Positions 32,504-42,598 of a stretch of 64,000 nucleotides of DNA are shown here, one piece after another (within the stretch, counting starts at the first letter, position 1; the number at the start of each line of letters is the position of its first letter). Source of the stretch: Eutreptiella sp. 'Long Island Sound 2002' (taxonomy: Eukaryota; Euglenozoa; Euglenophyceae; Eutreptiales; Eutreptiaceae); assembly GCA_964036045.1 (NCBI GenBank), contig OZ038402.1, positions 7,394,971 to 7,458,970 of the forward strand, read 5' to 3'. The position numbers and the translations under genes are program-made. The notes beneath the pieces are model-generated. The model worked only from the letters and a program-made list of their open reading frames with translations, had not been told where the DNA came from and did not search any database.

Positions 32504-34611
32504 AGAGGGGGGGGGGGGTCAGGCAGTAAGGGCTGGGCAGTGATGAGCTCAGATGCACGTGCACTCCAGGGGGAGTTACGCTGGATAATGCGCTGTATCT
32601 TGCGGGAGGGTACGGGGAGGGTGGAGGGTGCAGGTGGAGTAAGCAGGGTGTGTTTGATACGTCGGTAGAACACTTTGGACCGACGCTTGGCCTGCCGGGT
32701 CAGCTGCTTGACCACCTGGTGCCAGTCAGAAATATCTGTGGAATTGGTCTGGAGGGTTGGCTTGGCAGAGTTTACCGTGCGCATTGCGTGGAGCATATGC
32801 TGTACAAGGGTGTGGTACGTGGACTCCACATCGTGAAAGCTGGTGGGGGTCTGCAGGTCATGCACAGAGTGTTCCATGAGGGAACGGAATTTGTGCAGGT
32901 CACGGCGGTTCCACTGTGCACATCTGGGTTCAGGTATCTGGGGGGTGGTCCAGGGAATGGAGCGGATGACAATTGGGTCATGATCTGAAGACCCATGCAC
33001 TTTAGAAAAATCTACCACTTCGGCAGATGAGGGGCTGTAGCAGGCTTGGTACAAACGGGTACCATAAGCACGGTCAATGTAGCTTTTAGTACCAGCATAT
33101 CGCCTAACCCGCGTATATGGGGTGGAGGTGGTGAAGGGTAGGAGTAGATCACTCAGGGCACCCGACCGCTCGTTGGCTATGAGCCAGGGCCAGAGATTAG
33201 ATGTGAGAGTGGTGGCGTGAGAGTGATGGGTGGTGCAGTTGTAGTCGCCGAGAATGATACATGCCTCCCGGAGGAGGGAGTTGAGGACTGGTTCGCATCG
33301 ACGTTTTTCTGTTATGGTATGGGGGCCATAATATGAGGCAATCCTCAGTGGGGGGATCAAGGGGTCAGGGTGGAGATGCAGCTGTGTGGAAATGAGTATG
33401 CCGGGTATGTGTACGGTGAGCGCCGGGGGTATTGGAGAGATTGAGGTGTGTACGAAAAGTGCGACACCGTTTTTCGAAGTGGGGGCGCTGTATAGTAGGT
33501 GATATTTCCAAAACATTGCAACCCTTTCGTACTCCTTCACATGGTGTGTAGCGGTAGGTTTGAATTCTTGTATGCTAATTGTGTGGGGGGCAGTGGTGAA
33601 TCCATTCAGAAGATGGCACAACCTATTGGGGGTAATCTCCGGCCCGCCAACGTTCAGGGACGCGTGGGAAAGGGCATCCCCAGCGGGTGCTGCTCTGAAC
33701 AGGGGAGGGGGCGGTTCATTGTGTGGATTTGGCGGTGCTGAGGACGGGGGGGGCGGGGATGAAGGCGTGGAGGGAGTCTTATCAGGTGATCGGGGTGCAG
33801 GTATGGATTGAGGGGGGTTTGCAGAATGCACTGTTTGTGTGACATTGGAGTTGTTATCGATAGTATCAATCACAGGGCATGCCTGGAATGGGGCTGCGTT
33901 GGTGGGCGAAGGCAGTGAGGTGCACGTCTCGAAAGGCGGCCCTGGAACAATGGAGGGTGGCTGCAGCAGGGGGGTTGGTTGTGGCAGGGTTGTGCGTAGT
34001 GCGGACGTGCTGTGGGGCAGGGCAAGTGGATGTCGTGGCGCACTACGTGGTGAGCCGCACAAAGGGGATACCCTGGTGTCATGGCTTATGGGTGCAGTTT
34101 TGAGAACGTGCGGGATGTAAAGGAGGCGGAGCACGAGTTGGAGCGTTGCGTAGCATGCTGCGGCTCGCAGGGCATTGACTAAACGATGGGTACCAACGCA
34201 AATCGCAGACCAATTGTGAAATGCATGCATTGAGTACGAGTGGGAAGAGAGGAGATTGCGTAGTGTGGGGGCAGTGAATGCCGTGGGGGTGGGTGGTGTA
34301 TCCCGGAGCCTGAGGAAACATATGAGGTCGCTCCGCAAAATTTTGCAGGGTGTGTCATGGTGTAAACCTGAGGTATTGCTCACGTGTACGTCTGTTGGCG
34401 TTGGCGTCTGCTGGGTATTTGCAGCACCCGTCGGGCCGTAGCTCCAGAGGCACGTAGTGAGCGTGTCCCATTCATGACTGAGGGAGAAATGAAGAGGTGG
34501 TGGACTCAGAAGGGGGGGCAGAGGGATGAGGGGATGGAAGGGTGGTGGAGTGAATGTCAGGGATGGAGAGTGCACCAAACGGGTCTGAGGCGGCCACCAG
34601 GTTTGCTTCAT
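32428..34611 (-). CDS. LINE ORF2 N-terminal part: APE-type endonuclease
   Basis: A 727-codon frame with a long Pro/Ser/Thr-rich N-terminus (about 310 residues) and then an AP-endonuclease-like domain: SLNVGG (Asn), TISIQEFKP (Glu), RIASYYGPH, CIILGDYNCT (GDxN), SYIDRAYG, and HGSSDHDPIVI (SDH). All catalytic positions are present. The frame is lost at a 12-base homopolymer near 32,505, where it overlaps the RT frame. The ATG at 34,611 overlaps the end of ORF1 by 140 bp; the real ORF2 start may be further in. Confidence 0.88.
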   Translation of the reverse strand: MKQTWWPPQTRLVHSPSLTFTPPPFHPLIPLPPLLSPPPLHFSLSHEWDTLTTCLWSYGPTGAANTQQTPTPTDVHVSNTSGLHHDTPCKILRSDLICFLRLRDTPPTPTAFTAPTLRNLLSSHSYSMHAFHNWSAICVGTHRLVNALRAAACYATLQLVLRLLYIPHVLKTAPISHDTRVSPLCGSPRSAPRHPLALPHSTSALRTTLPQPTPLLQPPSIVPGPPFETCTSLPSPTNAAPFQACPVIDTIDNNSNVTQTVHSANPPQSIPAPRSPDKTPSTPSSPPPPSSAPPNPHNEPPPPLFRAAPAGDALSHASLNVGGPEITPNRLCHLLNGFTTAPHTISIQEFKPTATHHVKEYERVAMFWKYHLLYSAPTSKNGVALFVHTSISPIPPALTVHIPGILISTQLHLHPDPLIPPLRIASYYGPHTITEKRRCEPVLNSLLREACIILGDYNCTTHHSHATTLTSNLWPWLIANERSGALSDLLLPFTTSTPYTRVRRYAGTKSYIDRAYGTRLYQACYSPSSAEVVDFSKVHGSSDHDPIVIRSIPWTTPQIPEPRCAQWNRRDLHKFRSLMEHSVHDLQTPTSFHDVESTYHTLVQHMLHAMRTVNSAKPTLQTNSTDISDWHQVVKQLTRQAKRRSKVFYRRIKHTLLTPPAPSTLPVPSRKIQRIIQRNSPWSARASELITAQPLLPDPPPPLWRNSAFWRSPPGKSPLDLMACPPI

Positions 34612-37027
34612 TGAGTCTGGGGCTGGGGAGCGAGGCTAGGCGCACTTGCTCCAACCTGTCGGTGATGGACATTTGTACATCCTTTTCGGAGCTGCCGGAA
34701 GTGAAGTACACCGGGCCTGGGAGGGTGGCTCTGTAGGACGTGAGGGCCGACTGGTGGGCTTGGTATTTGATCATTACCAGGCCTGACTGCTGAAAAATTT
34801 GGTGGCCGTCAACCGGTCCAAAGGTGGCGGCGGATTTCACGACATCTCGTATGTCGATGGTGGGGGGGAACCTCACGATGGAGTAGGGTGGATTGACTTC
34901 ACGGGAAAAATCTTTCGCAAACACTCGGTTGTTTGTGTGGGCCGAGACACAAATCATCTCGCCGAGGTTTTCAATTTCTTGTACTGCCGGCTGAATCAGC
35001 ATTGGGTCATGGACCATGCCCAACACGTCATAGCGATTCAGCAGCACAAGAAACGCAAATTTTCGGTAGAGGGCGGGGTTCATTTCAATTGCCGTGCGCA
35101 CTTCGTCGGCGGGGAGCTTGCGGCGGCGAGGTCCTCCCTTTTGAAAGCGGGGTTGATTGGTGATGACAAGGGAGGACTCCTTGACTGACTTGTCAAGGAG
35201 CCCGATGGACACCCCCATGTCCATCAACGCCGGTTGTTCATCATAAAAGTTCCCCAAAACATCGAAGGGGACAAAAAAATCGAAAATTTTATATCCTTCG
35301 GGGGCGGAGTTCACAGTTACCGGCCAAAACGTTTTGGTGATGCGGGGGATCGTGAGTTCTTTCAAAACAGTGGAGGTGTCATCGGGGTTGAGGCCATTTA
35401 GCATCAACATTAGTGGCAACGACCCAGAAATGTGCCACTTGACCTCGACACCGTCAACCTCACGTGTGATGTCTATTGGGACATCGACACGAATTTGGAA
35501 AAGAGTGGACTGAGGTGTGTGCACGTGGGAGGGGACCGGTTCAGCGGAGTCTACATTTCGAGGGAAATACCCGATGGTTTGCGGTACGTGGTTTTTGGGT
35601 AGGGGGAATGAAGTGAGTTGTAATATGACAAGGGGTTGGTCCAAGGGGCTTGGTGCGGTGGAGACATTGTAAGTGTCGGGGGATCGCACGCCCATGTGTA
35701 CCACTTGGCAAACGACTGAAAGCCAAAGAAAACTCAGGGAGGGTACAAGGTCTATCCTCCTATCTAGGACGGCAGCGAGTTCAACATCCGCAACGTTTGT
35801 GCGGGCTTGGTAGGCGAGCCAAAAAGTGGTTGGCTTGTCCTGTTTTTTTGCGGCTCGAAGCATTGAAACAATTTGCTTAACGATGGTGCGGTGGGAAAAA
35901 AATGGCGGTTCGTCTTGAAAAGGGGAGAAGGTGGGGAGGATGGCAAAAGAAACAAGACCAATGAGTTTTTGCCATTCAAAATTAGCCATGTCGGCTATTG
36001 AAAAACTCCGAAGAAATCCGCGGTATGGGAGGCCATCACCGAAAAGGAGTATTTGTGGGGTGGGGACCAATGCGGCGAGGAGATCCGGGGGAGGGAGGGG
36101 TGAGGTGTCGTGATAGACGGTAGGAGTCGAGGAGAGGATGTCAATTTTTGAAAAACGGTTTTGGCCTTTGACGGGAATTTTCCCACCTTGAACATCTTTT
36201 GTAAGGTCCCGGGGTTCCGGGAAACCCGTTGGCAAGGCACCTTGGGGGCGGAAGGAGCGTTGCGCTAAGGCTTTTATGGGATTGTGTTCGAGGTGTTTTG
36301 CTTGAGGCACGGTGGACTCGGGATTGGGAGACATAACTACGTCACTCAATGCTTCATTGGGGCCTTTGTCACTATTCATGTTTGAAGGCTTGGGAGGAGT
36401 GTGGTTCGGGGAAGGAGACGTGAAGGCATGCCTTGGATCATCAAGTTCCCTTGCACTTGCATTCGAAGTAGAGTCTTCGAGGCCGGCTTCAACGGGTGAA
36501 ACGCCCGGGCCATCGTGGACTAAAGAATCATGTAAGGATAGCATATCGGTTGGACGGGACGACGCGGTGTCAATAGCCGGACTTTGGTTAAGTGAGTCAC
36601 CTTCATTTATTTCATTTTTTTCCCGGACTTTTTTTTTAGCATCAATAGGCGTGCGCGGAGCGGGGGTTGCGAAGATTGAGTCATCATTTTTTTTTGAGGA
36701 CGTCGTATTTTTTTGTAAGCCATCACTTTCTTTAGGCACTTCATCTTTTTTTTGGTTGTCGTCATTTTTTGGATAACCAACATCGGAAATGGGTTCCATG
36801 GGTGGGAACGGAAGCGGAATGGAGGAGGAGTTGGAGGCAAGGGAACCGACGGATAGAGAGTCAACGGCCGTGGTGGCAGACACACACTCAGGATCGAGTA
36901 GGGAGAGAATGGTGTTACGGGCACTTGGGAATTTGCCGTGACTGCCAAAGGCATTTTTTTTGATACCACTGCTTGACCGTGAGGTGGCGGAGGACGGAGT
37001 GCGAGATTTTGGTTCCTTGGAAGGCAT
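34472..37027 (-). CDS. LINE ORF1 protein, 851 aa
   Basis: The frame is open from 37,285, but everything beyond 37,218 is Gypsy gag. The first Met inside the LINE is at 37,027 (MPSKEPKSRTPSS), so I start there. The N-terminal 300 residues are Ser/Pro/Lys-rich and disordered; the C-terminal half is folded-looking (FEWQKLIGLVSFAILPTFSP, EVKWHISGSLPLMLMLNGLN, PPTIDIRDVVKSAATFGPVD). No CCHC knuckle or evident RRM. By position it is the RNA-binding ORF1 product; its size is large for that role. Confidence 0.7.
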   Translation of the reverse strand: MPSKEPKSRTPSSATSRSSSGIKKNAFGSHGKFPSARNTILSLLDPECVSATTAVDSLSVGSLASNSSSIPLPFPPMEPISDVGYPKNDDNQKKDEVPKESDGLQKNTTSSKKNDDSIFATPAPRTPIDAKKKVREKNEINEGDSLNQSPAIDTASSRPTDMLSLHDSLVHDGPGVSPVEAGLEDSTSNASARELDDPRHAFTSPSPNHTPPKPSNMNSDKGPNEALSDVVMSPNPESTVPQAKHLEHNPIKALAQRSFRPQGALPTGFPEPRDLTKDVQGGKIPVKGQNRFSKIDILSSTPTVYHDTSPLPPPDLLAALVPTPQILLFGDGLPYRGFLRSFSIADMANFEWQKLIGLVSFAILPTFSPFQDEPPFFSHRTIVKQIVSMLRAAKKQDKPTTFWLAYQARTNVADVELAAVLDRRIDLVPSLSFLWLSVVCQVVHMGVRSPDTYNVSTAPSPLDQPLVILQLTSFPLPKNHVPQTIGYFPRNVDSAEPVPSHVHTPQSTLFQIRVDVPIDITREVDGVEVKWHISGSLPLMLMLNGLNPDDTSTVLKELTIPRITKTFWPVTVNSAPEGYKIFDFFVPFDVLGNFYDEQPALMDMGVSIGLLDKSVKESSLVITNQPRFQKGGPRRRKLPADEVRTAIEMNPALYRKFAFLVLLNRYDVLGMVHDPMLIQPAVQEIENLGEMICVSAHTNNRVFAKDFSREVNPPYSIVRFPPTIDIRDVVKSAATFGPVDGHQIFQQSGLVMIKYQAHQSALTSYRATLPGPVYFTSGSSEKDVQMSITDRLEQVRLASLPSPRLNEANLVAASDPFGALSIPDIHSTTLPSPHPSAPPSESTTSSFLPQS

Positions 37028-37218
37028 TGATTTCGCGGTAGTAGGTAAAAAAAATAAAGTGTCGTCGTAGGTGTCGAGTAATACACTGAAGATACCGCAA
37101 AGTTCTGAAAGCGATGTTTCAGGTAGTTTGACGTCAAAAGGAAAGAGCTTAGAGACAAGATTCACTCGTCTGTGCCTCAGTAAGTCTTGCGCCTGTTGTC
37201 GCAGGCGCGCACGTCGAT

Positions 37219-37238
37219 GATCTGATCCCGCAGCTCCT
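37219..37238. repeat. Right copy of the 20-bp LINE target site duplication
   Basis: Identical to 29,111-29,130; encodes part of ELRDQI in gag. Confidence 0.95.
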
Positions 37239-38789
37239 CCTTCAGGTCCTGCGCCAGCCGGTGTGGGAATGTCCGGCATACCCACTTATCCCGCGGCGCT
37301 CCCCGCATCTCGCCGACGACCTCCTCGGCGAAGTCCTCCCAGTCGAGGATGAAGTCATCCAGGCTGGAGGGGTTGCCATCGTAGTAGGGGATCTTGATTT
37401 TCCTGAGATCGTCAATCCTGATGGCGTCTCCGACGTCTCCAGCCACCACTCCACCGAGACGGATACCACCTGTGGCCGGGGGGTGTGAGTACACTCCCCG
37501 TACATCCCTCTCCTCCATGGAGTGCGGTCCAGTTGGGCCTGAACCCATGGGGTTTGGAATGCGGGAGGGATTTGCTCCATCGGCCGTCCATATCCCCGTA
37601 TTGGGGTCCTTCGGCCACAGGTTTCCGCCTGGATGACCTCGACCATGTCCGTCGGCGCTTCCCATGGTTCGCCCCTGCATGGTGTGGTTCTCGATCTTCT
37701 CTTCCGCATAAACTACCATATTCGTCGTGATCGGTACATCCTGGGCGGCATGGGACATCTGTACCGTCAGGCTCCTCGGGTCCGTGGTTACGTGCCCTTC
37801 CCGCATGGACCCAGCCGGTGCCATGTGTTCCCCGAGCATTGTGGATTCGCTGAACATGGGAACGAACGGCAGCGCACCCGGGTCAACACGCGGAGGCGCG
37901 TATGGTGCCTCTGCAGGGCCGCCCATGGGTTTCTCCATGGCGCTCCTGAGGGTCTTAACCCGCTCCACCAGCTCTACCGCGGCCGGCTTTGCCGGGAGCT
38001 CCGGACCCGAGGCGAGGGGCTGTCGCTCCTCTAGCCTTTTCAGGCGTCCCGACATGTCCTCCACCAGGTGGAGGAGGCTGTCCACCACTCGCTGCTGCTT
38101 CTCCAGGGCCAGCTCCAGATTCTCCCGGTACCGGTCTCGTTCCGCACGCAGCTCCTCCATGTCTTTCTCCGCGGCCGACTGGTCATCCAGGATTCCCGCG
38201 ACGTCCTCCTCTAGACCGTCCGTGGCGTTGTCCAGGCGGTCAAGGCGATGCACGATGGCGTCCATCCCCATCTTCGGGTACTTGCCCATGAGGAAGGACA
38301 CGTGCTCGCAGTGGCACGCGGCGTGCTTTCCGCCGGATTCAGCGCATCCCGCGGTTCCCGGCACCTCCGACTCATCGCCCATGGGCGTATAGCCTATGGC
38401 GTCCGTCTCTGGTCCCGTGTGCCGGGGCACAGGTGCCGTCCGGGCCCTGGCCGGCCTCTCCAAGCCCTCGGCGTCGTGCGCAGGGCGGGCTCGGGGGCCG
38501 TTTGCGCCCTGGCGATCGGCGCGGACATCTCTGACTCCGAAGGTGGCTCGTAGGCTGTCCGATAGCCCTCGGAGTGCCCCTCGGATTCCCACAGCCTGAC
38601 CGGGCTGGGGTCCGTGTCCATAGCCCCGGCGTCCCTTGCCGCGGACTTGGGTGACCCGCGCTTCCGGTAGCGCCGGGCCCGTCCTCCACTGCTGCCTGAA
38701 TGGCAAGCCTCATCAGAGTCCTCCGCGGCAGAGCGGAGGTTGCATGCCTTTCGGCAGCGACGCTCACACATGGAGACCAAGTCCTCCAT
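37219..38789 (-). pseudogene. Gypsy gag, N-terminal part (right of the LINE)
   Basis: A 37,177-38,706 frame carries a coiled coil (EKDMEELRAERDRYRENLEL, VDSLLHLVEDMSGRLKRLEE), a spacer, and the start of the capsid-like region (KIPYYDGNPSSLDDFILDWE) up to KEELRDQI at the LINE junction. Codons beyond 37,219 belong to the LINE. A more natural N-terminus (MEDLVSMCERRCRKACN) starts at 38,789 in another frame and joins near 38,460, so one frameshift is likely. Confidence 0.8.
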
Positions 38790-38997
38790 GTCACGTCCTC
38801 CTCTTCCCGAATGTCGTACTTCTCTTCAGGCTTCAACTTCCGGAGTTCGCCATGCTCTTGAACGTCTCGGTTCTTCTATGGCTCCAATCTCCGGCGTGGT
38901 CTCCACCGAGTCCACAATACGCACCCGGGGCGTACCTGGGCAGGGCTCATAAGGGCCCAAGTCCCCGGGTCGGCGGTTGGTAGGGGCAGCAGGTAAG

Positions 38998-39009
38998 CCT
39001 CTGCTACCA
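38998..39009 (-). other. Primer binding site, initiator-Met type
   Basis: On the element strand TGGTAGCAGAGG follows the 5' LTR directly. It matches the plant-type iMet primer site TGGTATCAGAGC at 10 of 12 positions, as expected for minus-strand priming. Confidence 0.75.
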
Positions 39010-41375
39010 TAAAGAAGGTCCCTACCAGGACCGGCCCCCGCTGTGCCCCTTCCGCCTGTTACCCCTGCTGATTTACTTCGGATCAACGATTGCATTTCTC
39101 AAAATCCTCAAAGTCCAAGGTCCAAAATCCAAAAATATAGAAAAAAAATCCTCCTTCAACCCTGAATAGCAACCAGATCCCACAAATACAGCAATAGCCC
39201 AATTCACAATCCAAATCAGGCTGCGGGCTTCCGTTCAGCACACTGGTTGTCTCACGATGGCGGGCATGTACAAGAATTGCACCAAGGGAGAAAGCCCTGA
39301 AATTGGCATATGAACACAAATAAAGCAAAGTTAGGGAAAGAGGTAAACATACACATTCACAGCCATAAACCCCTCATTCCCTGGACTCAAGACCTTCCCT
39401 TGACTCACCAACATATTGCCCTGAACCAAGTAAAATGAGATGGCAGAATGCCATGTGTCACAAGTCACTACATAAACCCCAAAAATGTGTTCATTCGCAA
39501 GCCTATAGATCTTAGCCAAATGGGGGAGGTGGCGTGTCATGGCCTAGAGTGGCACTCAGGACCATGCCCTACCCTGACATAACCTTGGTTGGACTTGGAG
39601 TCGGATGGGCTTGGAGATATGCCCCATGAGTTTGAACTCATAACATGCCAAAAAACTGCCAATTCACACCATATTGGCCATATATCAAATATATGCTCAA
39701 AATTGAAGTTACTACTTATCCGAAGGCCCAAAGCATGCATGGAATCGAAGTCTAGTATTCATGGAGGATAGAGACCAAAGGCCAATGCCCATGTCCATTC
39801 CCACTTTACCCTCGAAACCCCTTCGGATATGGTCGCCACGCACTGCCCAAGTCAGCCCATGATGTTGAGACCAATTCTTGTAATCCTTCGTGCGCCAAGC
39901 CAAATGGAGTACGCGATCCGGCATATGTCGGTGTTCAACTCCGAAGCATATGCCAACATCTGAACAACATACCATGGTTCGACTCTCCATAGGCTTCTTG
40001 CTGATTGCCGACCAAGTAAGTACACAAAATGCAAAAATGAGCAAAAATTGAGGTCAAAAACATGAAAATATGACCAAATACAAAGTTGTCATGATAGTAT
40101 ATCTCTATGCTCACCCATGATATCCGCTCATGGTTCAATACACAAATGATTGGAACCATTTGCAAACAATTCCTCCACTTGGATCCCCAATCGAGCGCAT
40201 GGAGATACCTTCGCCACTCATATCTACATGCCCCATGAAAATGGGAGTGCACTCATGGATCTCTTTCCCAAACATACCATGAGCAATACATATGCGGTAG
40301 ACTTAGTCTAGCGCTCTGAATTCCACAATTGAGACATGGGCAAAACCCTTGTCACGTATGGCTCCCCATCTCTTCGGCCACACGAAGATATATAACATGG
40401 GCGTGAGCATATCAAGACATATACCATGCATATAAAACATACCCTCAAAAGTGGCTCCCACCATGATATGCCATGTCCCTCCATGGACATAACTTCACGT
40501 TAAAAATGCGTAGGAACCCAAAGAAAATTTTCTATGCAACCCCAACACTCATGCGGTACACTCGAAAGTCGCATTAAAATATTCGGTTGCAGGCTCCAAG
40601 AGTTATATATCACTTTATACCCTCTTGACCCTTATCCCTTGCTAAAACGGGCATGTGTACACACCAAAGGCGTTTGATGCTTCCTAAATTAAGTTGAGAC
40701 TAAGGCGCTTGCAACCCAACCTTCCTTATTCTCGTTCCTCACACTCGCGCGTAGATATGGTCCTTCAAAGTGGTCCCACGATTCACTTTTGTTTCCCTTA
40801 TATCTCCAAGTCAAATGGGTGGCAAGTATAAGGGAAACCTGATTCGGGCATAGGGAAAAGAGTATGATCACTCGAAGAAGTCCAAATCAAGTGCGGCGAT
40901 GTCGAAGTCGAAAATCCGATTTCGACAACGCGAAAAATTCAGATTAAAATTTCGAGTGCTTATTTAGAAAATTGCGGAAGCAACGAACCCTTTGCTGATG
41001 AAATCTGACCCTTCAACGGAGTATCCGCCAAAATATCTGGAAATAACAGTTAACCAATCGGTTAACGCAAAATCGCGAGCCAACTGACAGTCGCCGATAA
41101 ATTGACCATCAGAACGAAAGGCTGAGAAATTACGGAAACATTATGATAATAAAACCCTGTTGATTCCTGATATTCCGATATATAAATCTCCTCTGGCGGT
41201 GCCTCGGTACTGAATATGGCCGCTCGTAGCCGGAATGGCCAAACCTATCACACTATCACATCGGGTTAGTTCAGGTGGATGGGAGAGTATGATATCAGCC
41301 AATGGCGGCTTGCCGGCACATAGATACACACCCCAAGTGACCCCAAGATGGCCACGGGGGTCCGAACCGGCTTCA
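39010..41375 (-). repeat. 5' LTR (right copy)
   Basis: 2,366 bp, about 98% identical by eye to the left copy, in direct orientation. Contains no long ORF. Confidence 0.95.
40614..40619 (-). promoter_or_regulatory. Candidate TATA box of the retrotransposon promoter
   Basis: TATAAA on the element strand (context GGGTATAAAGTG), about 760 bp into the 5' LTR and conserved in the other LTR. Position is compatible with the end of U3. Motif only. Confidence 0.25.
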
Positions 41376-41379
41376 ACTC
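41376..41379. repeat. Right 4-bp target site duplication (ACTC)
   Basis: Matches 20,085-20,088. Confidence 0.8.
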
Positions 41380-41635
41380 AGGCGATGACAGCAACTGTCC
41401 CGAAGATTCGTGGGGCAATAAGAGGGACATGGGCCAAGGTAAGGGCAAGGGCAAGGGCAAGGGCAAGGGCAAGGGCAAGGGCAAGGGCAAGGGTAAGGGC
41501 AAGGGCAAGGGCAGCACGTTTACACTGGCATACGGGGCTGCATGGGATGATGCTGATGTCCTGGCAGGAGGATTCGGACATTCTTGGAAGTTATTGAACA
41601 CACCAACGGTGATTATACGGAGAACATTTCGGTGA
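41380..41635 (+). pseudogene. 3' part of the split acidic ORF, Gly-Lys repeat protein
   Basis: Continues the 20,015 frame: an acidic segment (SGDDSNCPEDSWGNKRDM), then (GK)n encoded by a GGCAAG/GGTAAG hexamer array at about 41,440-41,512, then a short tail. Frame is kept across the target site once the retrotransposon is removed. The tail may instead be spliced near 41,570 (CCTGGCAG) into another frame. Unknown function; Gly-Lys arrays often bind nucleic acid. Confidence 0.55.
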
Positions 41636-41937
41636 TAGTGAATACCACGTACAAGTATGTGCAACACGGGTGCTCCTCTTTCCAGCCTGTACTTTTTCCT
41701 GCCATCCTGTACCTGTTCCCTATCAGTGCTGATGTAGAACGACGGCGCAGATGCTGCATCTGTGTTCATTTTACCACGGACCAACGCTCTACAACACAGT
41801 ACCGCAACATGTGCTGAACTACATCTGTAGATTCGTTGGTGTGGAGCTGCTGCTGGACCATGTCGTATTCCCGTGGACAGCAAGTGTGCACCTGAGACCC
41901 TGTAGTCAGCCCATGAGCCGTCTCCGTTCAATTAGAT
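41636..41937. other. Possible exon sequence, unassigned
   Basis: An open frame (41,584-41,817) contains VIEHTNGDYTENISVIVNTT and could be an alternative exon of the Gly-Lys gene. Nothing firmer. Confidence 0.25.
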
Positions 41938-42165
41938 GTGGTGATTGGCGACGCTTCAATGTGCCTTGTTTGTGCTGCAGGATACGAAGATGGAAGTACA
42001 CTGCTGCTGGAATTCAGCAATGTTGAGAATGCTGAGTACTGCTTGGAAAACCCGGAGAACAGGCTTTGGTATGGTATGGACCTAAGATGTGCAGTTTCTC
42101 GTCAACACAAAAGGCCCCGCGCTGCGGAACTCTGCAACGTCTTCCATCCTACTGTAAGACGGTGA
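41938..42165 (+). CDS. Possible exon of an RRM-like protein
   Basis: A 3' splice-like TTTGTGCTGCAG precedes GYEDGSTLLLEFSNVENAEY, then LENPENRLWYGMDLRCAVSR. The pattern (LLLEF, NVENAEYCL, YGMDLRCAVS) resembles beta3-alpha2-beta4 of an RNA-recognition motif. The first half of such a domain was not found, so this is tentative. Ends with a stop at 42,165. Confidence 0.25.
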   Translation: MVIGDASMCLVCAAGYEDGSTLLLEFSNVENAEYCLENPENRLWYGMDLRCAVSRQHKRPRAAELCNVFHPTVRR

Positions 42166-42598
42166 GAGAGCGGGATGGCAGTGATTCTTTGTGCATATGT
42201 GCTTTTTCAAGCTTCTTGGTCAGACTCAGGTTCTGGACGCTGCAGCATTTCGACGTTCCGCTGATTGGATTGCAGGAGCTGCCGGTGTAATTGACATGCT
42301 TTTCCCCTCTCTAGCCTCTGTAGCCCCGCCAGCAATAGGGTAGCAGTTCGTATATTGTTCGATCCAGTGAAGTTGCTTTTCCTGACACTGACTGGGGCAT
42401 GGTTTGGCACTTCTGTGTGTTTACATGCCTTTTTACTTTCATTTATTGAGTTCAGCCTGTTGTGTTCGCATGTTTCGCATGTTCGCATGTCCACGTCTCA
42501 CGCCTGTGAAAGAACGGTAAAACAAAGTATGTGAAAAGAAAAGGCCAAAATGCCACTGACATGCAAACAGGTCTGTTTTACCATGCAGTGTAAAATCT
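42166..42598. other. Non-coding, no gene seen
   Basis: T-rich plus-strand spacer with repeats of GCATGTTCGCATG type near 42,470. No ORF with convincing composition. Confidence 0.4.

Larger units (their letters stand above)
29131..37218 (-). mobile_element. Nearly intact full-length LINE nested in the Gypsy gag
   Basis: 8,088 bp bounded by identical 20-bp target duplications, with a 14-nt poly(A) tail on the element strand (T run at 29,131-29,144). It carries a long ORF1 and an ORF2 with APE endonuclease, RT, RNase H and a C-terminal CCHC-like finger. Only one lesion is evident, a frameshift at a C/G homopolymer near 32,505. The clade is not resolved by eye; the RNase H places it among RNH-bearing groups such as I, Tad, LOA or some L1. 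Bases 29,145-29,974 are 3' UTR. Confidence 0.93.
20089..41375 (-). mobile_element. Complete Ty3/Gypsy chromovirus with nested LINE
   Basis: Two 2.37-kb direct repeats (20,089-22,455 and 39,010-41,375) bound minus-strand gag, protease, RT, RNase H, integrase and chromodomain. An 11-nt polypurine tract abuts the left (3') LTR, a primer binding site abuts the right (5') LTR, and ACTC flanks both sides. By eye the LTRs differ at about fifty positions, i.e. about 98% identity. Total 21.3 kb, of which 8.1 kb is the LINE inside gag. Internal frameshifts in pol make the copy non-autonomous as read. It landed inside an acidic ORF of the surrounding tract. Confidence 0.95.
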
